This document shows positions 16,626 through 30,966 of a stretch of 64,000 bases of DNA, in pieces. Location of the stretch: the NCBI RefSeq assembly GCF_000622225.1, contig NZ_JHWD01000003.1, forward strand, positions 248,001 through 312,000, written 5' to 3'. The translations under genes and the position numbers were made by a program. The notes beneath the pieces are model-generated. The model had not been told where the DNA came from. It did no database searches and saw only the letters and a program-made list of their open reading frames with translations. The DNA comes from Roseomonas mucosa ATCC BAA-692 (lineage in GTDB: Bacteria > Pseudomonadota > Alphaproteobacteria > Acetobacterales > Acetobacteraceae). Position 1 is the stretch's first letter; every line of letters starts with the position of its first letter.

Positions 16626-17632
16626 CAGAAGTGGCTCCATCCCCCTCGCGGCACGGAAACCGCCCGTCCCGCCCGGTCCAGTACCGTGACCGAGGCCGGG
16701 CCCGCCTGGAAGCGTCCGATCCGCGCGACGGGGATGCCGCTGCGGCGGGACGCCTCCTCCACCCGGGGCGCATCGGCGGGATCGGCGGCGAAGAGCAGCT
16801 CGTAGTCGTCGCCGCCCGCCAGCAGCGGCAGCAACGCGGCATCGTCGCCCGCCACCGCCGAGCGCGCCGGGCCGGACAGCGGCACGCGGGCCATCTCGAT
16901 CGCCGCGCCGATCCTGGCGGCGCGGCACAGGTGCCCCAGGTCCTGCACCAGCCCGTCGGACACATCCATCGCCGCCCGCGCCACGCCGCGCAGCGCGATG
17001 CCCAGGGCCAGGCGCGGATCGGGCAGGCGGTAGCGGCGCAGCAGGTGGCCCCCTGGGTCGGGCGGCAGGCGCCCCTGCCCCACCGCCAGGCCCAGCGCGC
17101 CGTCGCCGATGCAGCCGGAGACCCAGACATCGTCGCCCGCCCGCGCCCCGTCGCGGCGCAGCGCCGCGCCCGGCGGCACCGTGCCCAGGATGGTCAGGGA
17201 GTGGCAGGCGGGGCCGGGGGTGGAGACCGTGTCGCCGCCCAGGATGCGGAGGCCGAAGAGCCGCTGGTCCTCGGCCAGCCCGGCGGCGAAGCCGGCGACC
17301 ACGGATTCTGCCGTGCCGCGCGGGAAGGCCGTGGTGAGCAGGTAGCCCAGCGGCTCCGCCCCCATGGCGGCGAGGTCGGACAGGTTGGTGCGCAGCAGGC
17401 GGCGGGAGACCGTGTCCGGCGGATCGGTGGGGAGGAAATGCACCCCCTCCACCATCGCATCCGCCGCCAGCACCAGCGTCCGGCCCGGCGGCGGATCGAG
17501 CAGCGCCGCGTCGTCGAGCAGGCCCAGCGCCTCTGGTGCCGCGAGGGGCCGGAAATGCCGGGCGATCAGCCCGAACTCGCCGGGGAGCGGTCCTTCGCCG
17601 GGGGACGCGGCCGCGGGCGGATGCGGGGGCAA
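16625..17632 (-). CDS. thiL: Thiamine-monophosphate kinase
   Basis: A 335-residue ATP-dependent kinase making thiamine diphosphate, the active cofactor. Visible are LVLAADAMVEGVHFLP, the RTNLSDLAAMGAEPL segment that is a ThiL hallmark, and near the C terminus GGDDYELLFAADP. The start is taken as TTG 17632, 7 bases after nusB; no ATG is available nearby, so this start is uncertain. The nusB-thiL pairing is conserved in many bacteria. Thiamine diphosphate is needed by the pyruvate dehydrogenase encoded at the right end of this window. Confidence 0.94.
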   Translation of the reverse strand: MPPHPPAAASPGEGPLPGEFGLIARHFRPLAAPEALGLLDDAALLDPPPGRTLVLAADAMVEGVHFLPTDPPDTVSRRLLRTNLSDLAAMGAEPLGYLLTTAFPRGTAESVVAGFAAGLAEDQRLFGLRILGGDTVSTPGPACHSLTILGTVPPGAALRRDGARAGDDVWVSGCIGDGALGLAVGQGRLPPDPGGHLLRRYRLPDPRLALGIALRGVARAAMDVSDGLVQDLGHLCRAARIGAAIEMARVPLSGPARSAVAGDDAALLPLLAGGDDYELLFAADPADAPRVEEASRRSGIPVARIGRFQAGPASVTVLDRAGRAVSVPRGGWSHF

Positions 17633-17639
17633 GGCCGGC

Positions 17640-18170
17640 TCAGGCGCGGGCGGGGTTGAACTCGCCAGTCCGCAGGTCCTTGGCCATGGCGTCCAGCACC
17701 CCGTTGGCGAAGCGCGGCTCGGCGCCGTCGAAGAAGCCGTGGGCCACGTCCATGTACTCGTTGATCACCACCCTGGCCGGCGGCTCGTTGCCCGACCACA
17801 GCTCGGCCGCCGCCGCCCGCAGCAGGGCGCGCAGCACCGGGTCGAGCCGGTCCATGCTCCAGCCGGCGGACAGGTGCCCGGCCACGATCGGGTCGATGGT
17901 CTCGGCGTTCCTGGCCACGGCGCGGACGATGCTGGTGAAGAGCGGCACATCCGCCTGCGGCACCCGTCCTTCCTCGAAGCCGCCCTCGCCCGGCAGCGCG
18001 CCGAGGCGGTGCTGGATGAACTGCTGGATGATGGCCTCGGCATTCTCGCCGCCGGCCTCGGACTGGAACAGGGCCTGCACCGCGGCCACGCGGGCGCCCA
18101 GGCGCGGCCGCGCCTTGTTCCCGCCGCCCTGCCCCTTGCTCTTCGTGTTGCTCTTCGGCGTGTCGCTCAT
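17640..18170 (-). CDS. nusB: Transcription antitermination factor NusB
   Basis: A 176-residue all-helical RNA-binding protein that acts with NusE on boxA sites of rRNA operons. It contains RLGARVAAVQALFQSE near the N terminus and LSAGWSMDRLDPVLRALLRAA plus VVINEYMDVAHGFFDG near the C terminus, the family core. A 20-residue polar N-terminal extension is present. The start overlaps the ribH stop by four bases (ATGA). Confidence 0.95.
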   Translation of the reverse strand: MSDTPKSNTKSKGQGGGNKARPRLGARVAAVQALFQSEAGGENAEAIIQQFIQHRLGALPGEGGFEEGRVPQADVPLFTSIVRAVARNAETIDPIVAGHLSAGWSMDRLDPVLRALLRAAAAELWSGNEPPARVVINEYMDVAHGFFDGAEPRFANGVLDAMAKDLRTGEFNPARA

Positions 18171-18657
18171 TCGGATAATCCCAGGCTTCGGGCGAGCGCG
18201 ATCTGGCCGATCAGCGCATGGGCCGCCTCCGCCCCCTTGTTGTGCCGGTCCGGGCGCGAGCGCTCGATGGCCTGCTGCAGCGTGGCGACGGTCAGCAGCG
18301 CGAAGCCCACGGGGGCCGCGGTCTCCACGGTGATGTCCATCACGCCGCGACAGGCTTCCCGGCAGATGTGTTCGTAGTGGTCGGTGTCGCCCTTCACCAC
18401 GCAGCCGAGGATCAGGTAGCCGTCATGGCCGCCCCGCTCCCCCTTGGCGTTCAGGGCCATGCGCAGCGCCGCCGGCAGCTCGAAGGCGCCCGCGACGTCC
18501 ACCACCTCGGTCCGGGCGCCGACCTGCTCCAGCACCGCCAGGGCGCCGTCGCGCATCCCGCCCACGACCTGGGCGTAGTAGGGCGCCTGGATCAGCAGCA
18601 CGCGCGGCGCCGGCCCTTCCAGGACCGCCTGGCCGCGTTCCGGTGCGTCCTGCGTGC

Positions 18658-18661
<4 letters not shown>
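18167..18661 (-). CDS. ribH: 6,7-dimethyl-8-ribityllumazine synthase
   Basis: A 164-residue enzyme joining the ribityl-pyrimidine with dihydroxybutanone phosphate to make lumazine, the step before riboflavin. It has VDVAGAFELPAALRMAL, LGCVVKGDTDHYEHICREA and PVGFALLTVATLQQAIERS, which contain the substrate-binding and catalytic His residues of the family. ATG 18661 overlaps the stop of ribB by four bases. Confidence 0.96.
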
Positions 18662-19811
<1,150 letters not shown>

Positions 19812-19815
<4 letters not shown>

Positions 19816-20429
19816 GCCTCGAACTCCTTCAGGCGGGCGACATAGCGGGCCAGCATGTCGATCTCGAGATTGACCTTCGCGCCCGGGCCCAGCGCGCCGA
19901 AGGTGGTGACCTCCCGGGTGTGCGGGATCAGGTTCACGCCGAAGAGGGCGCCCTTCTCCCCATTGCCCATGACCTCGTTCACCGTCAGCGAGACGCCGTT
20001 CAGCGTCACCGAGCCCTTGGGCGCGATGAAGCGGGCGAGCTGCGCCGGCGGGCGGAAGACCCAGCGCTCCGAACCGTTCTCGGGGGTCACCGAGACCACC
20101 TCCGCCAGACCGTCCACATGGCCGGACACGACATGCCCGCCCAGCTCGTCGCCCATGCGGAGCGGGCGTTCCAGGTTGATCCGGGTGCCGGGCCGCCATT
20201 CGCCCAGCACGGTCAGCGACAGGGTCTCGGCCGAGGCCTCCGCCTCAAAGGCTTCGGGCTCCAGCGCCACGGCGGTCAGGCAGCAGCCGTTGCAGGCGAT
20301 GGAGGCGCCGAGCTGCGCCCCCTCCAGCCAGCCCGGCGGGGTGCGGACATGCATGCGCATGTCCCGCCCCTCGCGGATCGGGGAGACGGAGAGGACCTCT
20401 CCGGTGGCGGTGACGATTCCGGTGAACAT
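19812..20429 (-). CDS. ribE: Riboflavin synthase (alpha subunit)
   Basis: A 205-residue enzyme that disproportionates two lumazines into riboflavin. It opens MFTGIVTATGEV, and holds two lumazine-binding repeats, each with a GHVVSGHVDG or GASIACNGCCLT-type segment; GSVTLNGVSLTVNEV marks the second. Start ATG 20429 shares its A with the ribD stop. Some genomes call this gene ribC; it is the non-RibH synthase in either naming. Confidence 0.96.
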
Positions 20430-21601
20430 CAGGCGCGCTCGAACTCGCTCAGCAGGTCGGGACCGCACGGGATGGTGGCGGTGCGAAGGAACTTGGGAAT
20501 GGCGGCGAGGGAATCCACCGGCAGGGCCTGCGCGGCGGGCAGGCCATCGCCCCCCATGATGCCGGGAGCATGGAACCAGGCGAGCCGATCCACCAGTCCC
20601 GCGCGAAGCAGGGAAGCCGCGAGCGTGGCGCCACCCTCGACCATCAGCCGGGTCACGCCCCGTGCCGCCAGGGCACGGAGGATCGCCTCCGGGTCCAGCC
20701 GGTCGGAATCGCGGGCGCCGCTTGGGTCCGTGGCCGGGCGGCCTGAGGGCGGCACCACCACCAGCGTCGCCCCGGCGCCGGACAGCCGGTCCATCGCCGC
20801 GCGGTCATGCCCCGCCACGGTCAGCACCACCACCTCCCCCCGCGCATGCACCGCTTCCGGCCCGCCTTGCAGCAGCCGGGCGGTGGGCGGGGTGCGGAGG
20901 CGGGTGTCGGCCACGGCGCGCAGGATCGGGCGCGGGGTGAAGCCCTCCAGCCGGCAGCTCAGGTCGGGGTCGTCGGCCAGCACCGTGCCGCTGCCGACCA
21001 GGATGGCGTCATGCGTGCCGCGCAGCGCATGGGTCAGCCGGCGTGCCTCGGGGCCGGTGATCCAGCGGCTTTCCCTCGTGCGCGTGGCGATGCGCCCGTC
21101 GAGCGTGGTGGCGAGCTTGAGCGTCACCAGCGGCAGGCCGGTCTCGATGCGGCGGATGAAGCCGGCATTCAGCGCCCGCGCCTCCGCCTCTAGCACCCCT
21201 TCCGTGACCGCGATGCCGGACTCCCGCAGCCGGCGGATGCCGTTGCCGTCCACCCGCGGATCGGGGTCGCGCAGGGCGGAGACCACCCGCGCCACGCCCG
21301 CCCTGGCCAGCGCATCGACGCAGGGCGGCGTCTTGCCCCAGTGGGAGCAGGGCTCCAGCGTCACATAGGCGGTGGCGCCGCGCGCCGCCTCGCCCGCCCG
21401 GGTCAGCGCGTTCACCTCGGCATGTGGGCGGCCGCCCGGCGAGGTCCAGCCGCGCCCGACCACCACCCCGTCGCGCACGATGACGCAGCCGACGGCGGGG
21501 TTCGGCCAGGTGTTGCCCAGGCCGCGCGCCGCCAGGGCCAGCGCGACGCGCATGTGCTGCCGGTCGATCTCTGTCGCGGGGATGTCGTTGTCGTGAGGCA
21601 T
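20429..21601 (-). CDS. ribD: Bifunctional riboflavin deaminase/reductase RibD
   Basis: A 390-residue two-domain enzyme. The N-terminal deaminase has the zinc site His60-Ala-Glu62 (GGRPHAEVNAL) with Cys85 and Cys94 (EPCSHWGKTPPC). The C-terminal reductase begins near RPLVTLKLATTLDGRIA-type sequence and includes VEGGATLAASLL. Two starts are possible: ATG 21601, used here, and GTG 21625, three bases after the nrdR stop; neither has a well-spaced ribosome site. Confidence 0.95.
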   Translation of the reverse strand: MPHDNDIPATEIDRQHMRVALALAARGLGNTWPNPAVGCVIVRDGVVVGRGWTSPGGRPHAEVNALTRAGEAARGATAYVTLEPCSHWGKTPPCVDALARAGVARVVSALRDPDPRVDGNGIRRLRESGIAVTEGVLEAEARALNAGFIRRIETGLPLVTLKLATTLDGRIATRTRESRWITGPEARRLTHALRGTHDAILVGSGTVLADDPDLSCRLEGFTPRPILRAVADTRLRTPPTARLLQGGPEAVHARGEVVVLTVAGHDRAAMDRLSGAGATLVVVPPSGRPATDPSGARDSDRLDPEAILRALAARGVTRLMVEGGATLAASLLRAGLVDRLAWFHAPGIMGGDGLPAAQALPVDSLAAIPKFLRTATIPCGPDLLSEFERA

Positions 21602-21630
21602 GGCGAAGGGGGGCGGGTTTGGCACCCCCC

Positions 21631-22083
21631 TCAGCCATTGTCCAGCGAACCGAGCAGGTCCTGGAAGTCCTTCGCCTCGCGGAAATTCTCGTAGACGCTG
21701 GCGAAGCGCACATAGGCCACCTGGTCCAGCTCCTTCAGCCGCTCCAGAACCATGCGGCCGATCTGCTTGGAGGTGACCTCGCTGTCGCCGTCCGTTTCCA
21801 GCCGGCGCTGGAGGCTGTTGACGATGCGGTCCACGGCCCCCTCCTCCACCGGCCGCTTGCGTAGCGCGACCCGGATGGAGCGCCCGAGCTTGTCGCGGTC
21901 GAAGGGCACGCGGCGCCCGTCGGTCTTCACCACCGTCAGCTCGCGGAGCTGCACCCGCTCGAAGGTGGTGAAGCGCTCGCCGCAGCCGTTGCAGACGCGG
22001 CGGCGGCGGATGGAGGTGCCGTCGTCAGCCGGCCGGCTGTCCTTGACCTGCGTATCCTCGCTTCCGCAGAAAGGGCAGCGCAC
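21631..22083 (-). CDS. nrdR: Transcriptional repressor NrdR
   Basis: A 150-residue repressor of ribonucleotide reductase genes that senses ATP/dATP. The N-terminal zinc ribbon [13 protein letters not shown] and [16 protein letters not shown] gives four cysteines; the ATP-cone follows ([20 protein letters not shown]). GTG start, 15 bases after glyA. The neighbours rpiB, glyA and ribD are the usual alphaproteobacterial context. Its own targets are not in the window. Confidence 0.97.
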   Translation of the reverse strand: MRCPFCGSEDTQVKDSRPADDGTSIRRRRVCNGCGERFTTFERVQLRELTVVKTDGRRVPFDRDKLGRSIRVALRKRPVEEGAVDRIVNSLQRRLETDGDSEVTSKQIGRMVLERLKELDQVAYVRFASVYENFREAKDFQDLLGSLDNG

Positions 22084-22098
22084 CGGCCGGCGGTCCCG

Positions 22099-23403
<1,305 letters not shown>

Positions 23404-23413
23404 CGGGGGGGCC

Positions 23414-23890
23414 TCAGGCGGAAGGCGTGCGTTCGGGCGTCAGCTTGGTCACGCGGCGCTCGTGCCGCCCGCCCTCATAGGGGGTGGTCAGGAAGGCGCG
23501 CAGGGCGTCCAGCGCCACTTCCGGTCCAGTCACCCGGGCGCCGAGGGCGATGACATTGGCATCGTTGTGCTGGCGCGACAGCCGCGCGCCGGTGACATCG
23601 TGGACCAGGGCGCAGCGGATCTTCGGGTGGCGGTTGGCCGCAATGGAGATGCCGATTCCCGTGCCGCAGACCAGCACGCCGAACGGGGCGTGGCCGGAGC
23701 TGACCGACTGCGCCACCTTGTTCGCGAAATCCGGGTAGTCCACGCTTTCCGATCCATGCGTGCCGAAATCCTCGACCGTATGGCCGGCGCCTTCCAGCGC
23801 CTTCTTCAGCGCGGCCTTCAGCTCGACGCCGGCATGGTCGCTGCCCATCGCCACCATGAACGTGGCGCGCGGGGGGGAGGATTGTGTCAT
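23414..23890 (-). CDS. rpiB: Ribose-5-phosphate isomerase B
   Basis: A 158-residue isomerase of the RpiB/LacAB fold. [17 protein letters not shown] opens the domain, and [18 protein letters not shown] holds the catalytic cysteine. It converts ribulose-5-phosphate to ribose-5-phosphate, feeding both nucleotide and riboflavin synthesis in the same operon. ATG 23890 has gggaacggcac before it; it is the first gene of the 8.5-kb rpiB-to-MFS operon. Confidence 0.94.
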   Translation of the reverse strand: MTQSSPPRATFMVAMGSDHAGVELKAALKKALEGAGHTVEDFGTHGSESVDYPDFANKVAQSVSSGHAPFGVLVCGTGIGISIAANRHPKIRCALVHDVTGARLSRQHNDANVIALGARVTGPEVALDALRAFLTTPYEGGRHERRVTKLTPERTPSA

Positions 23891-23990
23891 GTGCCGTTCC
23901 CTACCATGGCTGCGGGTTCCGTGAAACAACGACCGCCCCGTTGCCGTTGCCCGGGCTGCCATGCACCGGTCGTGGCGCCGCCGGATGCGG

Positions 23991-26111
<2,121 letters not shown>

Positions 26112-26129
26112 AACACCGGGGGCACGGAG

Positions 26130-26157
26130 CGCCCGGGGGAGAATCCTCCCCCGGGCG
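26130..26157. terminator. Perfect hairpin between convergent hemB and the lipase-like gene
   Basis: A perfect 12-pair stem (cgcccgggggag / ctcccccgggcg) with an aatc loop lies exactly in the 52-base gap between two converging genes. It would act on both strands. Confidence 0.75.
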
Positions 26158-26163
26158 GTGTCC

Positions 26164-27315
26164 TCAGCGGTGCTGCGGCGGCACCGGGCGGATGCGGCCG
26201 CGCGGGGCCGGCGGGGCGGCGGGCGCCGGGGTATCGAGGAAGATCTCGCGCAGCCGCCCGGCCAGGTAGGTCTGCGCCTCCCTGGCCTTGGACAGCACGG
26301 CATCGGCGCCGAAGAACTCGTGCGTCACGCCGGGATAGACCTGCCGTTCCACCGGCGCGCCGGCCCGGCGCATCGCTTCCTCCAGCCGGGCGCCGTCATC
26401 GGCCAGCGGGTCGATCTGGGCGTTGACGATGATGGTCCGCGGCAGGCCGCGCAGGTCCGCCTTGCCGTAGATGTTCAGGCGCGGGTCCTGCAGGTCCGAT
26501 CCGCCATTGGTGTACTGCCCCAGGAACCAGAGCAGCGCCGGGGTGCCGAGCGGCTTGGCATTGGCGAACTGCTTGTAGGACGGCGTCTGGTCGGTGCCCG
26601 CGACCGGATAGATGGCGCCCACGGCCATCGGCTTCGGCGCATTGCCGGCATGGGCCGCGAGCGCCGTGGCCAAGGCGAGGTTGCCGCCCGCGCTCTCGCC
26701 CACGATGGCGACCTTGTTCGGATCGGCGCCCAGCACGGTGGCGTTGCGCACCGCCCAGACATAGGCGGCATAGGCGTCGTCATGCGCCGCCGGGAACTTG
26801 TTCTCCGGCGCCTTGCGGTAGTCCACCGAGACCACCACGGCGTTCGCGTCGGCCGAGAGGGCGCGGCAGGAGCTGTCATAGGTGTCGAGGTCCGCCAGCA
26901 CCCAGCCGCCGCCATGGAAATAGACGATCAGCGGCAGCGGCTTCTGTCCCCGGCGCTCGGGGAGCTGGGCCGAGCTGTAGACGCGGGCCGGCAGCGCGCC
27001 GCCCGGGCCGGGGATGGAGATGTCGCGCACCAGCGGCAGCGGGCGCGGGTCGGTGGACTTGCCGTTCTGGAGCAGCAGCCGCTTCACCGCGTCGGACAGG
27101 CCGGGCTGCAGCCGCGCCTCCAGCGGCGACAGGGTCTCCACCGGCTTCGGGTTCAGCGAGGCGAGGCTCTCCAGCAGCGCCTTCATCTCGGGGTCCGCCA
27201 GCCCCGTGGGATCGGCCGGGCCGGCGGGCGGGGCGGAGGTGCTGGCGCAGGCCGAGAGCAGGGCGGGCATCCCGAGGCCCAGGAACAGGGCGGATCGGCG
27301 GGAAAGCGGTGTCAT
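26164..27315 (-). CDS. HSL-family alpha/beta hydrolase lipoprotein (esterase/lipase)
   Basis: A 383-residue protein. The N terminus MTPLSRRSALFLGLGMPALL ends in lipobox LSAC, so it is likely membrane-lipidated after export. The hydrolase carries the hormone-sensitive-lipase signature: IVYFHGGGWVLADLDTYD (oxyanion), IVGESAGGNLALA (nucleophile Ser), IDPLADDGARL (acid) and VTHEF (His). It should hydrolyse short to medium acyl esters. It is convergent with hemB and 113 bases upstream of the stop of another alpha/beta hydrolase. Confidence 0.88.
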   Translation of the reverse strand: MTPLSRRSALFLGLGMPALLSACASTSAPPAGPADPTGLADPEMKALLESLASLNPKPVETLSPLEARLQPGLSDAVKRLLLQNGKSTDPRPLPLVRDISIPGPGGALPARVYSSAQLPERRGQKPLPLIVYFHGGGWVLADLDTYDSSCRALSADANAVVVSVDYRKAPENKFPAAHDDAYAAYVWAVRNATVLGADPNKVAIVGESAGGNLALATALAAHAGNAPKPMAVGAIYPVAGTDQTPSYKQFANAKPLGTPALLWFLGQYTNGGSDLQDPRLNIYGKADLRGLPRTIIVNAQIDPLADDGARLEEAMRRAGAPVERQVYPGVTHEFFGADAVLSKAREAQTYLAGRLREIFLDTPAPAAPPAPRGRIRPVPPQHR

Positions 27316-27428
27316 CGGGCAGGTTTCCTCAGGTTACCGGACCCGGCTGCATGAGCCGGGAAGACGGTCCGGGAACGCCGGGGGCGCGGGCACGGTTCCT
27401 GCCGGTCGCGCATGGCTGATACGTTTCG

Positions 27429-28328
27429 TCACGGCGTAACCTCCGCGTGTGCATCCCGCTCGCGCGCTAGGAAGCGGGCCACGAGGGAGGTCTGGGACAG
27501 GCTCATCAGGGCCGGCGCGTGGCCGCAGCCCGGGATCACCGCCAGTTCGGTGCCGGGCCGTTCCAGCATCCGCGCGGCCGTCTCCGGCAGCAGCAGCGGG
27601 CTGTCCTCGCCGCGCAGCAGCAGCACCGGCAGGTCCAGCATCCGCCAGAGCGCCCAGAGGTCGACATCGGCGGCGGGCGAGAGCCGCATCGGCTCGCCGA
27701 TCGCCGGATCGTAGTGCAGCACCAGCCGCCCATCGACCGTCGCCCGCGCGCTGGTTTCCGCGAGGTGACGCCACTGCGCGTCCGTGAGCCGGCCGAAGCC
27801 GGCATGGATCGCGCGCAGGTGCCGCTCCAGCGCCGGCAGGTCGGGAAAGCTCAGCGCCTCCGCCATATAGGCGCCGATATGCGACAGCGCCTCCGCCGGG
27901 ATGAAGGCGCCCACGTCGTTCAGCACCAGGCGCCGCAGCCGGTTGCCCGGCAGCGCCGCCACCGACATGCCGATCAGCCCGCCCATGGAGGTACCGACCC
28001 AGTCATAGGGCCGCTCCAGCGAGGCCAGCATCGGCGCCAGGCCAGTCACATAGGTCGGCACGCTGTAGAGCGCGCCCTCGACCAGCCAGTCGCTGATGCC
28101 GCGCCCGAAGATATCGGGGCAGATCACCCGCCGGCCCTGCCCGGCCAGCAGGCGGGCCAGCACGTCGAAGTCCCGGCCGGTGCGAGTCAGGCCGTGCACG
28201 CAGATCACCGGGTCGCCGTCCAGTGGGCCCCATTCGGTCCAGCGCAGCGTCGCGGCGAAGGGGTTGAAGCGGCAGCGATAGGCCCCGGTGCGGGGCGGTT
28301 CCGCCCAGACCCTTTCTGGGGTGGTCAT
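27429..28328 (-). CDS. Alpha/beta hydrolase
   Basis: A 299-residue cytoplasmic hydrolase with no signal peptide. ICVHGLTRTGRDFDVLARLL is the oxyanion region, VGTSMGGLIGMSVAALPG the nucleophile elbow, LLLRGEDSPLL the acid loop and IPGCGHAPAL the catalytic His. Substrate unknown. It reads away from the penicillin-acylase-family gene, sharing a 190-base divergent control region with it. Confidence 0.86.
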   Translation of the reverse strand: MTTPERVWAEPPRTGAYRCRFNPFAATLRWTEWGPLDGDPVICVHGLTRTGRDFDVLARLLAGQGRRVICPDIFGRGISDWLVEGALYSVPTYVTGLAPMLASLERPYDWVGTSMGGLIGMSVAALPGNRLRRLVLNDVGAFIPAEALSHIGAYMAEALSFPDLPALERHLRAIHAGFGRLTDAQWRHLAETSARATVDGRLVLHYDPAIGEPMRLSPAADVDLWALWRMLDLPVLLLRGEDSPLLLPETAARMLERPGTELAVIPGCGHAPALMSLSQTSLVARFLARERDAHAEVTP

Positions 28329-28518
28329 GCGAAGGCGTCTCCCGTTCCGAGTCGTGTCAGGGCTGTCGCGGGCGGATGCTTTCACGCCCCGCCCCGCTTT
28401 CCGATCACGTTCCGTCCAGGGCCGGAAGGGGCCGCACCCCCGCGCCGCCTGCCGCCCCTGGCTTGACCATGGCTGGGACCCCTGGCGCCCGCGCCGTCCG
28501 CGCCCATACTGCGCGGGC

Positions 28519-30912
28519 ATGCGCCACCCGCACCATCCCCGCCACCGCCCGCCGCGCCGCCCGCTGCGCGCCGCCCTCGCGGTCCTGGCCCTGCTCGTGG
28601 TGCTGGCCCTCGCCGCGCTGGCGGGATGCCTGTGGTGGACGCTGCCGGCGCGCGAGGCGGGGCTTTCGCTGCCGGGGCTTTCCGCCCCGGTCGAGGTGGC
28701 CCTCGACGCCCAGGGCATCCCCCGCATCGCCGCGCGGAACGAGGTGGATGCGGCCATGGCGCTGGGCCTGCTGCATGCCCGCGACCGGATGTTCCAGATG
28801 GACCTGATGCGCCGCAGCGCCTCGGGCCGCCTCGCCGCGATCGCCGGCCCGGCGGCGCTGCGGGCCGACCGCTTCATGCGCGTGCTGGGCCTCGCCGGGC
28901 GGGCCGAGGCCGACCTCGTGGCCCAGGCGCCGGAAACGCGGCGCCTGCTGGAGGCCTATGCCGCCGGGGTGAATGCCTGGATCGCCGAACGCGGCCGCTT
29001 CGCCGCGCCGGAATTCCTGCTGCTGGGTGCGCCGGAACCCTGGCGGCCCGCCGACAGCCTGCTCTGGGGCAAGCTGATGGGGCTCTACCTGTCCGGCAAC
29101 TGGCGCACGGAGCTGGCCCGTGCCCGGCTGGCGCGCAGCCTGCCGCCGGAACGGATCGGGGAGCTCTGGCCCGCCGACGAATCCTCCGGCAGCGCCGAGG
29201 TGGCCGCGGCCATGCCGGCGCCAGGCACGCCCGGCCCGGAGGCGCTGGAGCGGCTGCTGGCCGCCCTGCCGGAATTCCCGGGCGATGCGCCCCTGCCGGA
29301 CAGCGCCTCCAACGCCTGGGCCGTGGCGGCGCGGCGCTCCGCCACGGGGGGCGCCCTGCTGGCCTCGGACCCGCATCTCGGCTTCGGCGCGCCGATCCTG
29401 TGGTATCTGGCGCGGATCGAGCTGCCGGAGGGACGCTTCCTGGCCGGGGCCACGGCGCCCGGCGTGCCCTTCGTGGTGATCGGCCGCAGCGACCGGCTGG
29501 CCTGGGGCTTCACCACCACCCATTCCGACACGCAGGATGTCTTCGTCGAGCGCCTCGCGGGCGTGGCGGGCTACGAGACCCCTGACGGCCCCCGCCCCTT
29601 CGCGCTGCGCGAGGAACGGATCGCCGTGCGGGGCCAGCCGGACACGGTGCTGCGGGTGCGCGAGACCCGCCATGGGCCGGTGGTGTCGGATCTGGAGGCA
29701 CCGGGCGGCGATTCCCCGGAGACGCCCCCCGGCACGGTGCTGGCGGTGCAGATGGCCAGCCTGGCACCGGGCGACACGGCGGCCTCCGGGCTGCACGCGC
29801 TGAACCGGGCCGGGACGCTGGAGGAGGCGGGCGAGGCCGTGGCGCGCATCAGCAGCCCCGCGCAGAACGTCGTGGTGGCGGATGCGGCGGGCGAGGTGGC
29901 GCTGTTCCTGGCGGGACGCACGCCCATCCGGGCCTCGGGCGATGGCGGCATGCCGGCGCCGGGCTGGGACGGCAGCCATGACTGGACCGGCTGGATCCCC
30001 TTCGCGGAGATGCCGAACACGCTGCGCCCGGCCTCCGGCGCGGTGGCCAATGCGAACAACCGGGTGCAGCCGCGGGACTCGTCCGTCTTTCTCGGCCGCG
30101 ACTGGTTCGGCGACTGGCGCTTCCGCCGCATCGCCGGGGCGCTGGCCGCCCGGCCGCGCCATGCGCCGGAGGATTTTGTGGCGCTGCAGGAGGACACGGT
30201 CAGCCTGCTGGCCCGCGAGCTGCTGCCCCGTCTCCGCGCCATTCCCCGCCCCGCCGGCCTCGCGGGCGCGGCGCGGGACCTGCTGGACGGCTGGGACGGC
30301 GAGATGGCGGCGGACCGGCCGCAGCCGCTGATCTTCAACGCCTGGATGCAGGAGGCCGGCGCCCTGGCCCTGCGCGCCGGCGGCGTGCCGGAAGGAAGCT
30401 GGGAGGCGGAGCCGGAATTCCTCCGCTTCGTGCTGACCACCCCGGCGGGCGCCGCGCACTGGTGCGGGCCCGGCGGCTGCGACGCCCTGGTGGCCGAGGC
30501 GCTGTCCCGGGCCGGCGACGGGCTCGCCGCGCGCTTCGGCCCGGACCCCGCCGCCTGGCGCTGGGGCGAGGCGCACCGGGCGCTGTTCGAGCATCCGCTG
30601 CTGCGCTACGTGCCGCTGCTGTCCCGCCTGACCCGGATCAGCGTGCCGACGCCGGGTGACGACCAGACGGTGAACCGCGGCGGCTACCGGGCGGATTTCG
30701 CGCATGTGCACGGGGCGGGCCTGCGGCTGGTGGCGGACCTCGCCTCGCCGGACGGGCTGCTGGCGGTGATCGCCACCGGACAGTCGGGCAATCCCCTGTC
30801 CCGGCATTGGTCCGACCTGAACGCGGCCTGGGCGGCCGGGCATCCGCTTCGCCTGGGCCGGGAAGCGCCCGTGGAGGGAAAACTGCATCTTTCTCCCGTC
30901 GCGGCACGTTGA
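28519..30912 (+). CDS. Penicillin acylase family protein (Ntn-hydrolase)
   Basis: A 797-residue precursor with an N-terminal membrane segment (about residues 15-40), an alpha-chain region, and the Ntn nucleophile Ser264 in DSASNAWAVAARRS where autocleavage should free the beta chain. SDPHLGFGAPILWYLARI and GRSDRLAWGFTTTHSDTQDV are typical beta-chain motifs, and NANNRVQPRD follows later. The family removes acyl groups from beta-lactams, N-acyl homoserine lactones or siderophore precursors; the natural substrate here is unknown. It is monocistronic, with 54 bases before bpt. Confidence 0.9.
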   Translation: MRHPHHPRHRPPRRPLRAALAVLALLVVLALAALAGCLWWTLPAREAGLSLPGLSAPVEVALDAQGIPRIAARNEVDAAMALGLLHARDRMFQMDLMRRSASGRLAAIAGPAALRADRFMRVLGLAGRAEADLVAQAPETRRLLEAYAAGVNAWIAERGRFAAPEFLLLGAPEPWRPADSLLWGKLMGLYLSGNWRTELARARLARSLPPERIGELWPADESSGSAEVAAAMPAPGTPGPEALERLLAALPEFPGDAPLPDSASNAWAVAARRSATGGALLASDPHLGFGAPILWYLARIELPEGRFLAGATAPGVPFVVIGRSDRLAWGFTTTHSDTQDVFVERLAGVAGYETPDGPRPFALREERIAVRGQPDTVLRVRETRHGPVVSDLEAPGGDSPETPPGTVLAVQMASLAPGDTAASGLHALNRAGTLEEAGEAVARISSPAQNVVVADAAGEVALFLAGRTPIRASGDGGMPAPGWDGSHDWTGWIPFAEMPNTLRPASGAVANANNRVQPRDSSVFLGRDWFGDWRFRRIAGALAARPRHAPEDFVALQEDTVSLLARELLPRLRAIPRPAGLAGAARDLLDGWDGEMAADRPQPLIFNAWMQEAGALALRAGGVPEGSWEAEPEFLRFVLTTPAGAAHWCGPGGCDALVAEALSRAGDGLAARFGPDPAAWRWGEAHRALFEHPLLRYVPLLSRLTRISVPTPGDDQTVNRGGYRADFAHVHGAGLRLVADLASPDGLLAVIATGQSGNPLSRHWSDLNAAWAAGHPLRLGREAPVEGKLHLSPVAAR

Positions 30913-30966
30913 AACGGCATTGATGCATTGCGGCCGGGCCCCGCAATCACGAGAATAAGAGGGACG

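Noticed and set aside
23891-23990. Possible promoter ttgttt-N17-tggtag ahead of rpiB
   Set aside because: The -10 hexamer is poor and the predicted leader would be very short.
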